Positions 7,964-17,153 of a stretch of 64,000 nt of DNA are shown here, in pieces. The notes under the pieces were generated by a model that was not told where the DNA came from, did no database searches, and saw only the letters and a list, made by a program, of their open reading frames with translations. The translations under genes were made by a program, and so were the position numbers. The DNA is from Pseudomonadota bacterium. GTDB taxonomy: Bacteria > Desulfobacterota > Binatia > Binatales > Binataceae. The stretch is taken from NCBI GenBank assembly GCA_021325355.1, contig JAJPHI010000023.1, positions 1 through 64,000 on the forward strand. The letters run 5' to 3'. The stretch's first letter is position 1. Each line of letters begins with the position of its first letter.

Positions 7964-9331
7964 ATGAGTCCGCCCTCGTCTTCAAGTCTGCCGCCTGCCG
8001 ATCTCGCGTCAATGGAGCGGCCGGAGCCTGCCAGTGTCTTCTCGATTGCCAGGGGTGCAGCGCTCACCTTCAGCATCACCGTCGGCGGCGCACTGGCGGC
8101 CTACGGCGTACAGTTCCTGCTCGCGCGCTGGATGGGCGTGAGCGCATACGGGGCCTACGTCTATGTATGGTCCTGGGCGTCGTTGCTGGCGGTGCCGGCC
8201 GCTCTCGGCTTTCCCGCGGCCCTCCTGCGGTTTATCCCGCAATACGAAGCGGAGGGGAACCCGGCGGAGCTCGGCGGCATCCTGCGCTGCAGCGTTTTGA
8301 CCGCGCTCGGCTGTGGCACGATGGTAGCGATCGTCGGCGGCGGCGGAGTTCTTCTATGGTCAGCGGGCGATCGTGTCCGTGCGTTAAGTCTGGCGATTGC
8401 CCTCGGCGCGGTCCCATTCATCACGCTCACGACACTGCTATCCGAAGGCTCGCGCGCGGTGGGGCGCGTGGTTCTGGCCTACGCGCCGTATCAGTTGCTC
8501 CGCCCCTGCGTATTGGCGCTGGTGGCGTGCTTCATAGTGCTCGAAACCGGTCGGCTCGGCATCTACTCCGCTCTCGCGGCGACGTTTGCGGCCATCATCG
8601 CGACGCTGACGGTCTCAGGCTACCTCTTTCGGCGGGCGTTGCCTCATCAAATCCATCGCGTCGCACCGGCCTTCGACGCGAAACTCTGGTTGCAGGTGGC
8701 CTGGCCGCTTGGCGCGGCCGCCACTCTCGGCGCGGTGCTGGACCAGGCGCCGACGGTGATTATCGGTCTGCTTCTGCGACCGTCCGACGTCGGCATCTAT
8801 TATGTTGCGGCGCGAAGCGCGGCGCTTATCAGCTTTGTGATTGCCGCGGTCAACGCGCTGGCCGCCCCGGCCTTTTCCGCTTTCCATTGGCGCAACCAGC
8901 GCGACGAATTGGCGCGGCTGGTCGACAGACTCTCCCATCTGATCTTCTGGCCGTCGCTGGCGGTTGCGCTGGTCATCGGTATTGCCGCCCGTCCGCTGCT
9001 CAGCATGTTCGGTCCCGCTTTCGAGGCTGGACAGCCGGTTCTGCTGGTGTTGGCAGGCGGCCAACTCATCAACGCGGGGGCGGGTTCGGTGGGCTATCTG
9101 CTGCAGATGACCGGTCATGAGATGGTCAATTTGAACGTGCTAATCGCCGCCGTGCTTATCGATGTAATCCTGCTCCTGACCCTGGTCCCCCTCATGGGAT
9201 GCGTCGGCGCGGCGATCGCCGGCGCACTCTCGATGGCCCTCTGGAACATCTGGCTGCATGTGCTGGTGACCAGGCGGCTGGGAGTTCGTCCGTCGATCAT
9301 CTTCGCGCTGCTGAGGCCGATGCGGAACTGA
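7964..9331 (+). CDS. Wzx-like oligosaccharide flippase
   Basis: This 455-residue polytopic membrane protein has about 12-14 hydrophobic helices and the Polysacc_synt/MATE-like arrangement (for example ALTFSITVGGALAAYGVQFL, LARWMGVSAYGAYVYVWSW). It would flip undecaprenyl-diphosphate-linked repeat units across the inner membrane. The family motif around GxxxxGxYxxxxS in the first helices is visible. Its stop codon overlaps the sulfotransferase start (TGATG), which indicates translational coupling. The family is divergent at sequence level, so the specificity cannot be predicted. Confidence 0.85.
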   Translation: MSPPSSSSLPPADLASMERPEPASVFSIARGAALTFSITVGGALAAYGVQFLLARWMGVSAYGAYVYVWSWASLLAVPAALGFPAALLRFIPQYEAEGNPAELGGILRCSVLTALGCGTMVAIVGGGGVLLWSAGDRVRALSLAIALGAVPFITLTTLLSEGSRAVGRVVLAYAPYQLLRPCVLALVACFIVLETGRLGIYSALAATFAAIIATLTVSGYLFRRALPHQIHRVAPAFDAKLWLQVAWPLGAAATLGAVLDQAPTVIIGLLLRPSDVGIYYVAARSAALISFVIAAVNALAAPAFSAFHWRNQRDELARLVDRLSHLIFWPSLAVALVIGIAARPLLSMFGPAFEAGQPVLLVLAGGQLINAGAGSVGYLLQMTGHEMVNLNVLIAAVLIDVILLLTLVPLMGCVGAAIAGALSMALWNIWLHVLVTRRLGVRPSIIFALLRPMRN

Positions 9332-10224
9332 TGAGAACCCCAAATTTTTTCATTATCGGCGGTCAGCGATGCGGCACCACCTCGCTCCGGCGCTACCTGG
9401 CTGACCATTCGCGGATCTTCATGTGTGAGAACCCGCCCGAACCGCGGCATTTTGCCACCGACTTCGTGACGAGTCGGAGCGGCAGGTTATCGCGCGCGGC
9501 CTATTTGAAGGCGTTCAGCGGGGCGGGCGAGCAGCATCTGGCGGTGGGCGAGGCGTCGCCCACCTATTTACCCTCGGCCGTGGCGATCGCCAACATTCTC
9601 CAATTCAACCCCGAAGCGAAGTTCATCGTGCTCTTGCGACCGCAGATCGATATGGCGCGGTCCCTTCACGCACGATTCTTTCTCGACGGGTTCGAGAATG
9701 TGGCGGATTTCGAGGAGGCCTGGCGTTTACAGTCCGCCAGGCGAGCCGGGCGGTTAGTGCCGAAGGCTTGTTTTGAACCGAAGCATCTTCAGTACGGCGA
9801 CTTCTGCAAGCTCGGCGAACAACTCGAGCGGCTCTACCAGCAGGTGCCTGAAGAACGCGTGCTCGTGATTTTTTCGCGCGAGTTCAGGACGCAAACGCAG
9901 GCGGTCTATGAGAGGATATTGAGCTTCCTCGGTGTGCCTTCGGATGGGCGCCAGCACTTTCCCATCTATGAGGAAAACCGCCAGCGCCGCTCCGAGCTCC
10001 TGAAACGCGGTCTGCTGACTATCGACCGGCTCAAAATCAGGCTCGGCATGAAATCCTTCGGGCTCGGAATCGCCAACGCGCTCGATAACCTCAACGAACG
10101 AAAGGAGGCGCGAAACCCGTTGCGACCGGACTTTTATGCTGAATTGGTTGAGTATTTCCGAGCTGACGTGGATAAGCTGTCCCAACTGACCCACCGCGAC
10201 CTGAGCGATTGGCTGCGCTCCTGA
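9331..10224 (+). CDS. Sulfotransferase family protein (PAPS-dependent)
   Basis: This 297-residue protein opens with FFIIGGQRCGTTSLRRYL (6-23), the 5'-phosphosulfate-binding loop of PAPS sulfotransferases. A second conserved segment, KFIVLLRPQIDMARSLHARF (97-116), carries the Arg and Ser of the 3'-phosphate-binding site. It would transfer sulfate from PAPS to a hydroxyl of the polysaccharide or its lipid intermediate. The start at 9331 is chosen because the TGATG overlap with the flippase gives coupling and the protein begins immediately at the PAPS loop; an earlier in-frame ATG lies inside the flippase gene. Its position implies a sulfated surface polymer. Confidence 0.85.
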   Translation: MRTPNFFIIGGQRCGTTSLRRYLADHSRIFMCENPPEPRHFATDFVTSRSGRLSRAAYLKAFSGAGEQHLAVGEASPTYLPSAVAIANILQFNPEAKFIVLLRPQIDMARSLHARFFLDGFENVADFEEAWRLQSARRAGRLVPKACFEPKHLQYGDFCKLGEQLERLYQQVPEERVLVIFSREFRTQTQAVYERILSFLGVPSDGRQHFPIYEENRQRRSELLKRGLLTIDRLKIRLGMKSFGLGIANALDNLNERKEARNPLRPDFYAELVEYFRADVDKLSQLTHRDLSDWLRS

Positions 10225-10288
10225 GGCGCGTCCTCAGTCCGATGGATTCACCGGTCTTGTCGTAGCGGCGGTTGGTCGAGGCCTTGGC

Positions 10289-11131
10289 GTGAAGTTCTCG
10301 CTCGTTTTAGCGACCGTCGATCGCATCGCCGAACCGGCGTGCTTTCTCAAGGCCTTGGCCGAACAGACCTATCGGGACTTTGAGCTGATCGTGGTGGACC
10401 AGAATCAGGACGATCGACTGGTCGCAGTGCTCAATTCTTATCGCGGACGGTTTCCGGTGGCGCATCTCAGGTCGTCGCCGCGGGGTGTGTCGCGCGCGCG
10501 CAACCTCGGCCTCCGGCATATCAGCGGCGACGTGGTGGCCTTCCCGGACGACGACTGCTGGTACGGTCCGGACCTGCTGGCACAGGTGGGGCGCATTTTC
10601 GACGAGTGCCCAGAGTGGGATGGGATCAGCGGCCGTGGCATCGACGGCGAGGTGCACGAAACGGTGCCGTTTCGGTGGCCCAATAAGTCGGCGCGGCTCA
10701 GCACGTACAAGATCTGGAGCATGGCGGATTGCTACACGGTTTTTCTGAGGCGCCCTGTAGTGGAGCGAGTCGGCCGGTTCGACGAAACGCTCGGCCCCGG
10801 ATCGGGAACGCCCTGGGGTTCGGGCGAGCCGGCAGATTACTTCTTGCGCGCCATCGCTGCGGGTTTCGAGATGCACTACGACCCTCGTATTGAAGTTTAC
10901 CATCCGCAGATCATTGTCGAGTATGATCCAAACGTTATCCGCAAGGCGCACGCCTACGCTTTAGGGGAGGGGCGAGTGCTCAGGCTCTACAGGTATCCGC
11001 TATGGTGGCTCGCGTATCGTTCGATGCGCACGCTGGCGGGTGGCGCGCTGGCGCTCGCAGGCGGAGAGGTCGCGCGGGCGGCGTATCATTGGCAAGTCTT
11101 CGAAGGACGGCTGCGCGGATGGCTGGCGTAA
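10289..11131 (+). CDS. Glycosyltransferase family 2
   Basis: This 280-residue GT-A fold enzyme begins FSLVLATVDRIAEPACFLKA, followed by YRDFELIVVDQNQDD, which binds the nucleotide. It has an acidic metal-binding motif VVAFPDDDCWYGP (about 85-97) and a later segment with EPADYFLRAIAAGFEMHYD. It would transfer a sugar from a nucleotide donor to a growing lipid-linked repeat unit on the cytoplasmic face. The start codon is GTG. Its 3' end overlaps the polymerase start by 13 bases. Confidence 0.85.
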   Translation: MKFSLVLATVDRIAEPACFLKALAEQTYRDFELIVVDQNQDDRLVAVLNSYRGRFPVAHLRSSPRGVSRARNLGLRHISGDVVAFPDDDCWYGPDLLAQVGRIFDECPEWDGISGRGIDGEVHETVPFRWPNKSARLSTYKIWSMADCYTVFLRRPVVERVGRFDETLGPGSGTPWGSGEPADYFLRAIAAGFEMHYDPRIEVYHPQIIVEYDPNVIRKAHAYALGEGRVLRLYRYPLWWLAYRSMRTLAGGALALAGGEVARAAYHWQVFEGRLRGWLA

Positions 11132-12561
11132 CCCTGGCCAACCGCTTGCGGGTCGATGCGTCGGGCGCCGGAGTGGTCGCTTTCGCTCTGCTGCTGACCG
11201 CCGGTGCGGTCGCGGCGTGCGTGACGGTCAGGCCCTGGGTGATTCTTTACGGCCTCCTGCTCACCCTGCTCCTCGTGCCCATGGCGCTCGACCTCCTGAA
11301 GGGGCGCTTTGACCTGTTCGCCGCGCACAATGTCTTCGCCGCCTACTTCTTCCTCGATTTCGGCCTCGGCATCATCAACGACGTTGTCCTCGGTCAGCGC
11401 GAAACCGTCGACCGCGCCGAGTTCATGGCGATGCTGCCGACGGCGCTCGCTTGTGCGAATCTCTCGTTGCTGTTGTTTTACCTGGGCTACTACCTGCCGC
11501 TCGGTCCGGCGCTGGCAGCGCGCTGCCGCCGTCTCCGCTCCGACTGGAAAAGCTCTCGTGTCAACCTGGTCGTGGCCACGTCGATGGCGGTCGGTATCCT
11601 CGCCTACCTGGGACTGCTCGAGGCCAAGGGCGGACTCAGCAACTTCCTGATGGGGCAGCAGCAGCTTGGCGCGAACGAGACCGGAGTTTACTACCTGCTG
11701 ATGCTCTCCTTCCGGCTGCCGTTGCTGGCGACGATGGTCTGCTTCCTATGGGCGCGTTCCACCATTGACCGGCGCTACACGATCGCTGCCGCGTGCATTG
11801 CCGCCATCACCTTCATTATCGGCGGGCTGTCCGGCGCGCGTGGAATGCCGCTGCGAACGCTGATCGCTCTGCTGGCGTGCGCCTATTACGTGCGGCCGGC
11901 GCAATCACTGTCGAAGCTCGTCAAGATCCTGCTCGCGTCGGCAGGCGTGATCGCGCTCACGATGGTGCTGATGGTCGAAACGGCGGTCAGAGACTTCGGC
12001 TATGTGCCGGGCCTCTCGGCGGTGGACGTGGTCGAGCAGGCCGGCACGAAAACCCTGACGGTGAGCCACTTCGAGAGCTTCATCACCGAGTTCGTCTCGC
12101 GCTTCATGGCATACGAGGAACTGGAGCGAGTCCTCGAGCGAACCGGCAAAAGCGTCACGCCGCAAGACGGCAAGACCTTTCTCGAAGCCTTCTGGGGCGT
12201 CGTGCCGCGCGCTCTTTGGCCCGGCAAGCCGGCCGGCGTCGCCGCGGTCGCCGGCGACCTGTTTCTCGATCATACGGCCACCGCGCAAATCTTCTGGTTC
12301 CCCACGCTGACGTGGCCCGGCGAATTGTATTGGAATTTCTTTCTGCCGGGAGTCGTCGTTGGCATGATTCTGAGCGGCGTCTTCTGCCGTTTCGTCTATG
12401 CGTACCTGCTGCTCAATCCGAACCTCTCCGGAGTGCTGCTGTACATCCCGATGCTGCTGTTCTTCCAAGTCTTCGTCATCGGCGGGCTCGGCGCCGTCAT
12501 TATCGAGACGATGATGCTGGTGATTCCGACGACCGCCGCCTACTTCGTACTCACCCGTTAG
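11119..12561 (+). CDS. Wzy-like oligosaccharide repeat-unit polymerase
   Basis: This 480-residue membrane protein has 10-12 predicted helices (for example VVAFALLLTAGAVAACVTV, WVILYGLLLTLLLVPMALD) and a large extracytoplasmic loop around residues 310-400 rich in charged residues. This fits the O-antigen ligase/polymerase (oligosaccharide repeat unit polymerase) family that joins repeat units in the periplasm. The start at 11119 avoids a 39-codon extension that shadows the preceding GT2 gene and gives a 13-base overlap. The flippase, PGT and Wzz nearby complete a Wzx/Wzy pathway. The 3' end overlaps the convergent beta-helix gene by 11 bases. Confidence 0.75.
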   Translation: MAGVTLANRLRVDASGAGVVAFALLLTAGAVAACVTVRPWVILYGLLLTLLLVPMALDLLKGRFDLFAAHNVFAAYFFLDFGLGIINDVVLGQRETVDRAEFMAMLPTALACANLSLLLFYLGYYLPLGPALAARCRRLRSDWKSSRVNLVVATSMAVGILAYLGLLEAKGGLSNFLMGQQQLGANETGVYYLLMLSFRLPLLATMVCFLWARSTIDRRYTIAAACIAAITFIIGGLSGARGMPLRTLIALLACAYYVRPAQSLSKLVKILLASAGVIALTMVLMVETAVRDFGYVPGLSAVDVVEQAGTKTLTVSHFESFITEFVSRFMAYEELERVLERTGKSVTPQDGKTFLEAFWGVVPRALWPGKPAGVAAVAGDLFLDHTATAQIFWFPTLTWPGELYWNFFLPGVVVGMILSGVFCRFVYAYLLLNPNLSGVLLYIPMLLFFQVFVIGGLGAVIIETMMLVIPTTAAYFVLTR

Positions 12562-14038
12562 CCGCGCTGGCCGCGATCGGCACCGTGGCGCGGCGCTTTG
12601 ACGCGGTCGATCGCGCCGACGCGGCGCGCGGTAGCGATGCGATCGGGTATTCATAGGCGCCGATACTCGGCGCTCGGTGCTCCGGTCGCGTCCGCCCGTC
12701 AATGTCACGCGTCACGCCGTACTTTGCGGCGCCCGCGGCGACGGCCGGACTGCCCGACCGCAGATGGAAATCGCCCGAACCGTCCGGATTATATTTGACG
12801 AAGCCCGGGTCGGCATCGGTAAGGTTGTCGGCCACGGTGTTGTGGCTGTCTGCAGTCGTCAGAATCGCCAGCCCGGCGCCCGCGTCGCTGCGGCAGAGGT
12901 TATCGCCGAGCAGGTTATGGCTCACCGTGGCGTCCTCGGCGTTCGAAACCACGATTCCGCAGCCGCCGCCGAAGGAGGGTCGAAGGCAGCGGAGATGCGC
13001 CACGGCGGACAGTGAGCATTGCGCATGCCATCCGCAGTGATAGACGATGTTGTTGGCTACGACGCTTTGGCGGTTCGGCAAACGATGAACCGCGTTGGCG
13101 CCGCACTCTTCGCTCGCTGACAACAGGATGCCGTGGACTCCCGCATCGACGACGGTGTTGTTAACAATCACCGCATGCGTCGCACAGTGCCAGGACGTGA
13201 TGCCGTCGCCTTCGACGCGAAAAATGACATTGTTCTCGACGCGGGCTGAGTACCGACCCTGTCGCGGATAATCGACGTCGCCGCCAAGCTCGATGTATAT
13301 TCCGTGCACCAGGTCGGCGTTCTGGGGATTGCGTGGATCGCCGATGTCGTGGATGACGTTGCCGATGGCGTCGTCGTCGTGATCGAGATTGTCGGTCGTG
13401 TTCGACAGGATGATGCCGCCGCCGCCGCTATAGTGCCCGGGGGCGCACCTCCCGAGCTTGCATGGGCCGGCAACGTCGTAGACCTCGTTGCCGATCACGC
13501 GATCGTACGACGCGCTACCGCCCGCACCGGTCACCTCGATGCCGGAAGGACCACCCGGATTACTCACTGCAAAGTTTGCGAATACTATGTGGCCGGCGCT
13601 GATCCTGACGGTTGGATCATAGGTTACTCCAATAATCTGCGCGCCCCATTTCTGATCGGAAACAAACCTGACCGGCTGTTCGGCAGTGCCGCTGCGGGTG
13701 ATCAATACATTCTCGCGGTAAACTCCCGGGCTGACATGCACGATGTCGCCCGGACCGGCGATCGCCGCAGCATGGCCGATCGTGCGCCACGGTTTTTCCG
13801 ATGTCCCCGGGTTCGAGTCGTCGCCCGAGGTCGCAACGTAAAGCGCCCCGGTCGCCGACGAGTCGGACGCCGTGCTGCGCTCCGCGGCAGGATCGTCAGG
13901 GCCGGCGGGTGTGCTTCCAGTGCGCGCGCTGCCGAAAGCCGCGCTTAAGCCGATTAGAAGCGCGGTCAGGATCGGCGCTGATCTAAACCTCGGAGCTAGC
14001 CGAGACCGCTGACGCCGTTGATTCATAGTCGCAAGCAA
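12551..14038 (-). CDS. Secreted right-handed parallel beta-helix protein
   Basis: This 495-residue protein has a positively charged N-terminus and a hydrophobic export segment (SAPILTALLIGLSAAFGSA). The segment ALYVATSGDDSNPGTSEKPW (about 85-104) and TIGHAAAIAGPGDIVHVSPG follow, typical of DUF1565/beta-helix proteins. Repeating coils such as VIVNNTVVDAGVHGILLS and SVVANNIVYHCG run to about residue 430, and the C-terminal GSPAVAAGA and GAYEYP motifs are those of choice-of-anchor-Q type proteins. An ATG four codons downstream (14026) is an alternative start. Such folds are found in polysaccharide lyases, epimerases and hydrolases. Its placement against the polymerase gene suggests it acts on the exported polymer, but no catalytic site was recognised. 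Confidence 0.8.
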   Translation of the reverse strand: MLATMNQRRQRSRLAPRFRSAPILTALLIGLSAAFGSARTGSTPAGPDDPAAERSTASDSSATGALYVATSGDDSNPGTSEKPWRTIGHAAAIAGPGDIVHVSPGVYRENVLITRSGTAEQPVRFVSDQKWGAQIIGVTYDPTVRISAGHIVFANFAVSNPGGPSGIEVTGAGGSASYDRVIGNEVYDVAGPCKLGRCAPGHYSGGGGIILSNTTDNLDHDDDAIGNVIHDIGDPRNPQNADLVHGIYIELGGDVDYPRQGRYSARVENNVIFRVEGDGITSWHCATHAVIVNNTVVDAGVHGILLSASEECGANAVHRLPNRQSVVANNIVYHCGWHAQCSLSAVAHLRCLRPSFGGGCGIVVSNAEDATVSHNLLGDNLCRSDAGAGLAILTTADSHNTVADNLTDADPGFVKYNPDGSGDFHLRSGSPAVAAGAAKYGVTRDIDGRTRPEHRAPSIGAYEYPIASLPRAASARSTASKRRATVPIAASAANG

Positions 14039-14128
14039 TAGCGGGCAACGGACTGAATTCCGCAGTTTGCCTGATGGCGGGCCTGAACGATCGCGGGCCT
14101 GAGTTAATGAACGTTAAGCGCCGGATCC

Positions 14129-15238
14129 CTAGCTGGCCGTGCATGGTCGTCGGTTGCCGAGCAGGCGCCGCCATAGCTGAGGTGTGCCGGCGATGCGAAT
14201 CAGACCAACCAGGGAACCTAGGCCGAACATGAGATGACGTCCCGCGAAGACTGGCGGCGCGACGAGAAAGAGTCCAGCGGTCCGTTCCCGAAGAGCGATC
14301 TGAGCGGCCGCGCCCGCCGTGGCGACAACGTAGGCGATCGCGACCGCGGCGAGTGCATCCGCTGCAAGGCTCGAAAACGGCGCCGCGATAGATCCGGCAA
14401 CGAGCGCAGCCACAAAAACCAAGGGCGTCAGATGGCGAGGCGAGAAGGGGAGCACCTTGCTCCGCGCCGCAGCCAGGATGACCCACATCCCGTCGCGAAA
14501 GCTGTGGACGAAAAACGATCGCAGGTCAGTGCGCGCGTAGTAGTTGCAGACTGCACGCGGCACAAGGACGAAGCGCGCGCCCATCCGTCTGAGCCTGACG
14601 GTGTACTCGAAATCCTGGTGCCGGACCAGTTGTTCGTTGAACTCTCCTGCCCGGAGCAACGTCGCGCGCCGGCAGCAAAAGAAGGGGACCAGATCGACCG
14701 GTTGCGGCTCGTCGCCGGCGGCGCGGCGATACTGCGCCGCGCCGCCGAATCGGTGGGTCATCACCGCGATGACGGCGCGGCTCACGATTCCATCGTTGCG
14801 CGGCACCACGTTCCAGATTCCCCCGGAGCCGTCCGCCCCATAGCGATCCAGCGCATCGACGCAGCGTTCGATATAGCCCGGCTGGTAGGTCGCGTGCGCA
14901 TCCAAGCGTATGACCACGTCGCCGCGGGCCCCGGCGATACCGATATTAAGCGCGCACGGGGTTATGCGTCGCGGATTCTCGAGCAGGCGGACAAAGGGAT
15001 ACGTATCGGCGTAAGTTCGCACGACCTCGCGCGTAGCATCTTCGCTCATGCCGTCCACCACCAGGATTTCCATGCGATCGTGCGGATAGCCGTTGCTTAT
15101 TACCGAGTCGAGACAGGCCCCGATGAACTGCGCTTCGTTGCGGCACGGAATCAGTACCGAGAGCGAAGGCAGATTGTGCACGTCAGGGGAGGATGGCGGG
15201 TCGGCCTTCGCGATCTCCTCGATGACGCCCGGGTCCAT
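14129..15238 (-). CDS. Glycosyltransferase family 2, ExoA-like, membrane-anchored
   Basis: This 369-residue enzyme contains the GT2 start LPSLSVLIPCRNEAQFIGAC (about 24-43), EILVVDGMSEDATREV and the acidic motif VVIRLDAHATY (about 110-120). A Q/R-x-R-like region follows the segment QDFEYTVRLRRMGARFVLVP. The C-terminal 110 residues contain three to four hydrophobic helices (LTPLVFVAALVAGSIA, LAAVAIAYVVATAGAAAQIA), a layout like succinoglycan ExoA. It would extend the lipid-linked repeat unit. It is transcribed leftward with asnB and the GT4 gene; the stop of the asnB-like gene is upstream by 16 bases. Confidence 0.85.
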   Translation of the reverse strand: MDPGVIEEIAKADPPSSPDVHNLPSLSVLIPCRNEAQFIGACLDSVISNGYPHDRMEILVVDGMSEDATREVVRTYADTYPFVRLLENPRRITPCALNIGIAGARGDVVIRLDAHATYQPGYIERCVDALDRYGADGSGGIWNVVPRNDGIVSRAVIAVMTHRFGGAAQYRRAAGDEPQPVDLVPFFCCRRATLLRAGEFNEQLVRHQDFEYTVRLRRMGARFVLVPRAVCNYYARTDLRSFFVHSFRDGMWVILAAARSKVLPFSPRHLTPLVFVAALVAGSIAAPFSSLAADALAAVAIAYVVATAGAAAQIALRERTAGLFLVAPPVFAGRHLMFGLGSLVGLIRIAGTPQLWRRLLGNRRPCTAS

Positions 15239-15254
15239 GAGTCGTCAGCGCGGT

Positions 15255-17132
15255 TCAGCCGAGAGCCAGACTGTCTTCGAAGCGCCTGGCCCAGAGTTCC
15301 AGGGCTATCGGGTTGAAAACGTCGTTGAAGGATACTGCGCCGCGCCCGCGACGGCGGCAGTACGCGTCGTAGCGGCGAATCAGAGCCTCCCGCTTGATCA
15401 GTCCCGCGTCGACAATCAGCATCTCGCTCTTCAGGAGCCGGGAAACCGTCGGCTCGAGTTCCTTTCTGAGCCACTCACCCTGAGGATTCAAGAAATACTG
15501 CTTGTCCTTGCGCCAGGCGATGGCCGGCGGCAGAAACGGCTCCATCGCCTTGCGGAATACCCATTTAGTCCACCCGGCGCGGAGTTTTACGTCCGGGTCG
15601 GCCGGCAGGATCAGGTTGACCAGGCGATAATCCAAAAACGGCAGCCGGATCTCGCGTCCCCAGGCCATCGAGCAGCGATCTTCGTAATGAACCAGGGCAG
15701 GGACCGAGAAGCGCTCCAGATCCTCGCGCTGGCGTTCCACCAGCGTGCGCCCGCCAAGATCGATATCCAGCCATCCGCCGTCCCGCAGACGGGGGCCGCG
15801 AACGTCGATCGCGCGGAATCTGAGCAGGCCGCCCATGTAGCGCTGCGCTTCGCGGAGGTCGAACTGATTAATCACCGTGCGGTTGCGCAGGAACCCGGCA
15901 ACCAGACCCGCCGCTTTGAGCGGGCGTCGCCGCCGCAAAAGTTCCTGTACACGGAAGCCGAGGAACTTGCTGTAACCGCAGAGCAACTCGTCGGCGCCCT
16001 GGCCGCTCAGGATTACGGTGATCCCGAGCTGCCGCGCTTCCTGCATCAGGAGAAAATGCGCCGCGGTCGAAAAGTTGCCGACCGGCTGCTCGTTGGCATG
16101 GATGACGTCGCCCAGCAGGTTCCACCATTCCTGCGGACTGCGGTCGAGCTTCACGAAGCTGATCGGACTCCTCAGATGGCGCGCCATGATCTCCATGAAC
16201 GGACGCTCGCCGTATCTCAGGTTATCGCTGGTCGCCGCCAGCAGACGCAGGTTTCCCTGGGGCCCGAGCAACTCACGCATCGCCGCCGCGATCGCCGATG
16301 AATCGACGCCGCCCGACAGGAGCACGCCAACCGGCACATCGCTGCGCAGCCGGAGCCGCACCGCGTCAAGGAAAGTCTCGCGGACCGCCCCGATCCGCTG
16401 CTGCTCGGTTCCAGCGAAGTTATCCGCGCGCGGCGCATGCCAATACGCCGTGACGGTCGGTTCTCTGGCCGGGGGCTCGTTCAGATCGAAACTGGCACTG
16501 TGGCCGGGGGCAAGCGTCCGGATTCCTTCGAAAAAGGTCTGCGGCTGCACATCGAGCAGACTCTGCGTCACAAAGGAACCCGCAGCTTCGTGGTTGAGGG
16601 CGAAGCGTCGCCGGGCGCCCGCCAGGATGCCTTTGACTTCGGACGCAAACCACACGCTTCGTCCGTCGTGGAAGTAGTGGAGGGGCTTTATCCCGAATCG
16701 ATCCCGCGACAACACGAGACGCCTGGTACTGAAGTCGAGCCAGGCAAATGCCCACATCCCGTTGAGTCTCGCGAGCGCCGCGTCACCCCAGACGCGCAGG
16801 GCCCAGAGCAAGACCTCGGTGTCGGTTTGGGTGCGAAAGCGGGCGCCGTGACCCTCGAGTTCCCCGCGCAGTTCGCGATAGTTGTAAATTTCGCCGTTGA
16901 AAATGATGAGGCTATTGCCATCCGCGAGCAGCATCGGCTGCTTGCCCGCATCGCTCAGATCGAGAATCGCCAGCCGCACATGGCCGAGGGCGAGCATGCA
17001 GTTGCCGACCCGCCCGACCCACTGTCCTTCGCCATCGGGTCCGCGATGGCGTTGGGCGGCGATCATGGCAGCGAGGCGCACCGCGAGGTCTTCGCGGGGT
17101 GCAGTTGAGACGATTCCCGCTATTCCGCACAT
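15255..17132 (-). CDS. asnB: Asparagine synthase (glutamine-hydrolysing) family amidotransferase
   Basis: This 625-residue protein starts MCGIAG, with Cys2 as the N-terminal nucleophile of class II glutamine amidotransferases. RHRGPDGEG and IIFNGEIYNY (76-85) follow. The C-terminal synthetase domain has the pyrophosphate loop LLSGGVDSSA (271-280). The full length matches AsnB. In a polysaccharide locus such paralogues often amidate sugar acids or amino-acid substituents (for example WbpS-like proteins), so it may decorate the polymer rather than make free asparagine. The sequence alone does not separate these roles. It is 21 bases downstream of the GT4 gene and in the same direction. Confidence 0.9.
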   Translation of the reverse strand: MCGIAGIVSTAPREDLAVRLAAMIAAQRHRGPDGEGQWVGRVGNCMLALGHVRLAILDLSDAGKQPMLLADGNSLIIFNGEIYNYRELRGELEGHGARFRTQTDTEVLLWALRVWGDAALARLNGMWAFAWLDFSTRRLVLSRDRFGIKPLHYFHDGRSVWFASEVKGILAGARRRFALNHEAAGSFVTQSLLDVQPQTFFEGIRTLAPGHSASFDLNEPPAREPTVTAYWHAPRADNFAGTEQQRIGAVRETFLDAVRLRLRSDVPVGVLLSGGVDSSAIAAAMRELLGPQGNLRLLAATSDNLRYGERPFMEIMARHLRSPISFVKLDRSPQEWWNLLGDVIHANEQPVGNFSTAAHFLLMQEARQLGITVILSGQGADELLCGYSKFLGFRVQELLRRRRPLKAAGLVAGFLRNRTVINQFDLREAQRYMGGLLRFRAIDVRGPRLRDGGWLDIDLGGRTLVERQREDLERFSVPALVHYEDRCSMAWGREIRLPFLDYRLVNLILPADPDVKLRAGWTKWVFRKAMEPFLPPAIAWRKDKQYFLNPQGEWLRKELEPTVSRLLKSEMLIVDAGLIKREALIRRYDAYCRRRGRGAVSFNDVFNPIALELWARRFEDSLALG

Positions 17133-17153
17133 CCAAGTCGGCGAAGACGCGCC

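Noticed and set aside
8009-9118. Plus- and minus-strand frames across the flippase gene, including one of 399 codons
   Set aside because: Charged, low-hydrophobic translations that shadow the membrane-helix pattern in the real frame.
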